Assembly: GCA_023391175.1 (NCBI GenBank)
Contig: JAEWBL010000133.1
Location: 1 to 5,801 of the forward strand
From: Pseudomonadota bacterium
Lineage (GTDB): Bacteria > Pseudomonadota > Alphaproteobacteria > Rhizobiales > Xanthobacteraceae
Length of the DNA: 5,801 bases
Direction: 5' to 3'
Below the pieces are notes generated by a model. The model was given only the letters and a program-made list of their open reading frames with translations, was not told the origin of the DNA and did not search any database. Positions 5,459 through 5,801 of this stretch are shown here, piece by piece. A program made the position numbers and the translations under genes. The first letter of the stretch is position 1, and every line of letters begins with the position of its first letter.

Positions 5459-5801
5459 TCAGTCGGCGAGCTCGATGCCGCGGGCTTCCGGACCCTTGGG
5501 GCCCTGACCCACCTGCACCACCACGCGCTGGCCCTCGGCGAGATCGCTGAGGCCCGAACGGGAGATGACGGTGACGTGCACGAACACGTCCTTGCCGCCG
5601 CCTTCCACCGCGATGAAGCCGAAGCCCTTCTCGGGGTTGTACCACTTCCCGGGGCCCACGCGCTCTTCGGGGGGGCCGGGCGCGGCACGGGGGCCGCCGC
5701 CGGCGCGGGGGGCGCCGCCGAAGCCGCCGCCACCACCACCGAAGCCGCCGGGACGGTCGCCGAAGCTGCGGCGGGCCGGAGCGGCCTCCGCGGTCGAGGT
5801 G
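5459..5801 (-). CDS. Cold-shock domain protein with Gly/Pro-rich region, C-terminal 113+ residues (5' end outside window)
   Basis: This is a single-stranded nucleic-acid-binding protein of the CspA family, probably an RNA chaperone in the cytoplasm. Visible residues 48-113 form a cold-shock domain: KWYNPEKGFGFIAV with RNP1 (Lys58 to Ile63), KDVFVHV with RNP2 (Val72 to His75), then SGLSDLAEGQRVVVQVG and KGPEARGIELAD at the end. Before it, in the same open frame to the window edge, are about 47 residues rich in Gly, Pro, Ala and Arg, including RPGGFGGGGGGFGG, which look disordered. No ATG occurs in the visible frame. A GTG at 5659 could start a 66-aa protein, but continuity of the frame and the low-complexity pattern favour a longer one. 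I remember Hyphomicrobiales proteins with two cold-shock domains or a glycine-rich stretch beside one; here the stretch may be a linker after another domain outside the window. The first strand reads GPGKW rather than the usual G-[IT]-VKW. Two hairpins follow the stop. Confidence 0.88.
   Translation of the reverse strand, partial: TSTAEAAPARRSFGDRPGGFGGGGGGFGGAPRAGGGPRAAPGPPEERVGPGKWYNPEKGFGFIAVEGGGKDVFVHVTVISRSGLSDLAEGQRVVVQVGQGPKGPEARGIELAD
5675..5760 (-). repeat. Low-complexity Gly/Pro/Ala/Arg-coding tract
   Basis: Short GC-rich near-repeats occur here; on the plus strand GAAGCCGCC occurs twice (from 5720 and 5741), with a CCACCACCACC run between them. In the cold-shock reading frame they encode GGF/GGGG-type repeats. 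Such tracts are prone to length change, so the number of glycines may vary between strains. Confidence 0.5.

Noticed and set aside
5657..5659. GTG start giving a stand-alone 66-aa cold-shock protein
   Set aside because: Not excluded, but the frame stays open with a sensible Gly/Pro/Arg-rich sequence up to the window edge, and no Shine-Dalgarno is evident in that C-rich stretch.
5113..5739. A single 208-codon minus-strand gene including the small helical protein
   Set aside because: Its first two thirds overlap the cold-shock gene out of frame and run through two strong hairpins. Only the last 63-70 codons look like protein.

Overview
The window is strongly GC-rich chromosomal DNA. Codon third positions are almost all G or C, and long spurious open frames run antisense to the real genes. 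Protein features, a proline/glycine-rich cold-shock domain protein and an intergenic palindrome whose sequence I associate with Hyphomicrobiales (Rhizobiales) genomes point to an alphaproteobacterium. Something like a Xanthobacteraceae member (Xanthobacter, Azorhizobium, Ancylobacter type) would fit. This assignment is inference from style and memory, not from a database match. I see no tRNA, rRNA, CRISPR array, transposase or phage gene.

Layout. Positions 10-1197 (minus) encode a fold-type I PLP aminotransferase. A 172-bp divergent spacer (1198-1369) separates it from a plus-strand pair, 1370-2482 and 2519-3286. The first gene of the pair is an FAD-dependent oxidoreductase of the DAO / monomeric sarcosine oxidase type. 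The second is an HpcH/HpaI-type class II (metal-dependent) aldolase, 36 bp downstream with a clear Shine-Dalgarno sequence, so the two look like one operon. A 63-bp convergent gap (3287-3349) is largely filled by an imperfect palindrome that looks like a dispersed intergenic repeat. Then, on the minus strand, come an AMP-forming acyl-CoA synthetase (3350-4978), a leader carrying a candidate promoter and a 17-bp palindrome (4979-5112), a small helical protein of unknown function (5113-5304), and the C-terminal part of a cold-shock domain protein (5459-5801) cut by the window edge. Two tandem hairpins, the second followed by a T-rich tract, lie just after the cold-shock gene and probably end its transcript.

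How the genes may work together. Aminotransferase, FAD amine or amino-acid oxidoreductase, HpaI aldolase and acyl-CoA synthetase could form successive steps of a small catabolic route: remove the nitrogen to give a 2-oxo acid, cleave it by retro-aldol, activate the carboxylic product as a CoA thioester. Only the oxidoreductase-aldolase pair is directly supported as co-transcribed; the rest is inference from proximity. The cold-shock and small-protein genes look like an unrelated housekeeping or stress unit.

I do not see a convincing wholly new system. The points most worth a second look are the oxidoreductase, which keeps the flavin-linking cysteine but appears to lack the oxygen-activating lysine, its pairing with an aldolase, the candidate operator before the acyl-CoA synthetase, the intergenic palindrome, and the glycine-rich extension of the cold-shock protein.
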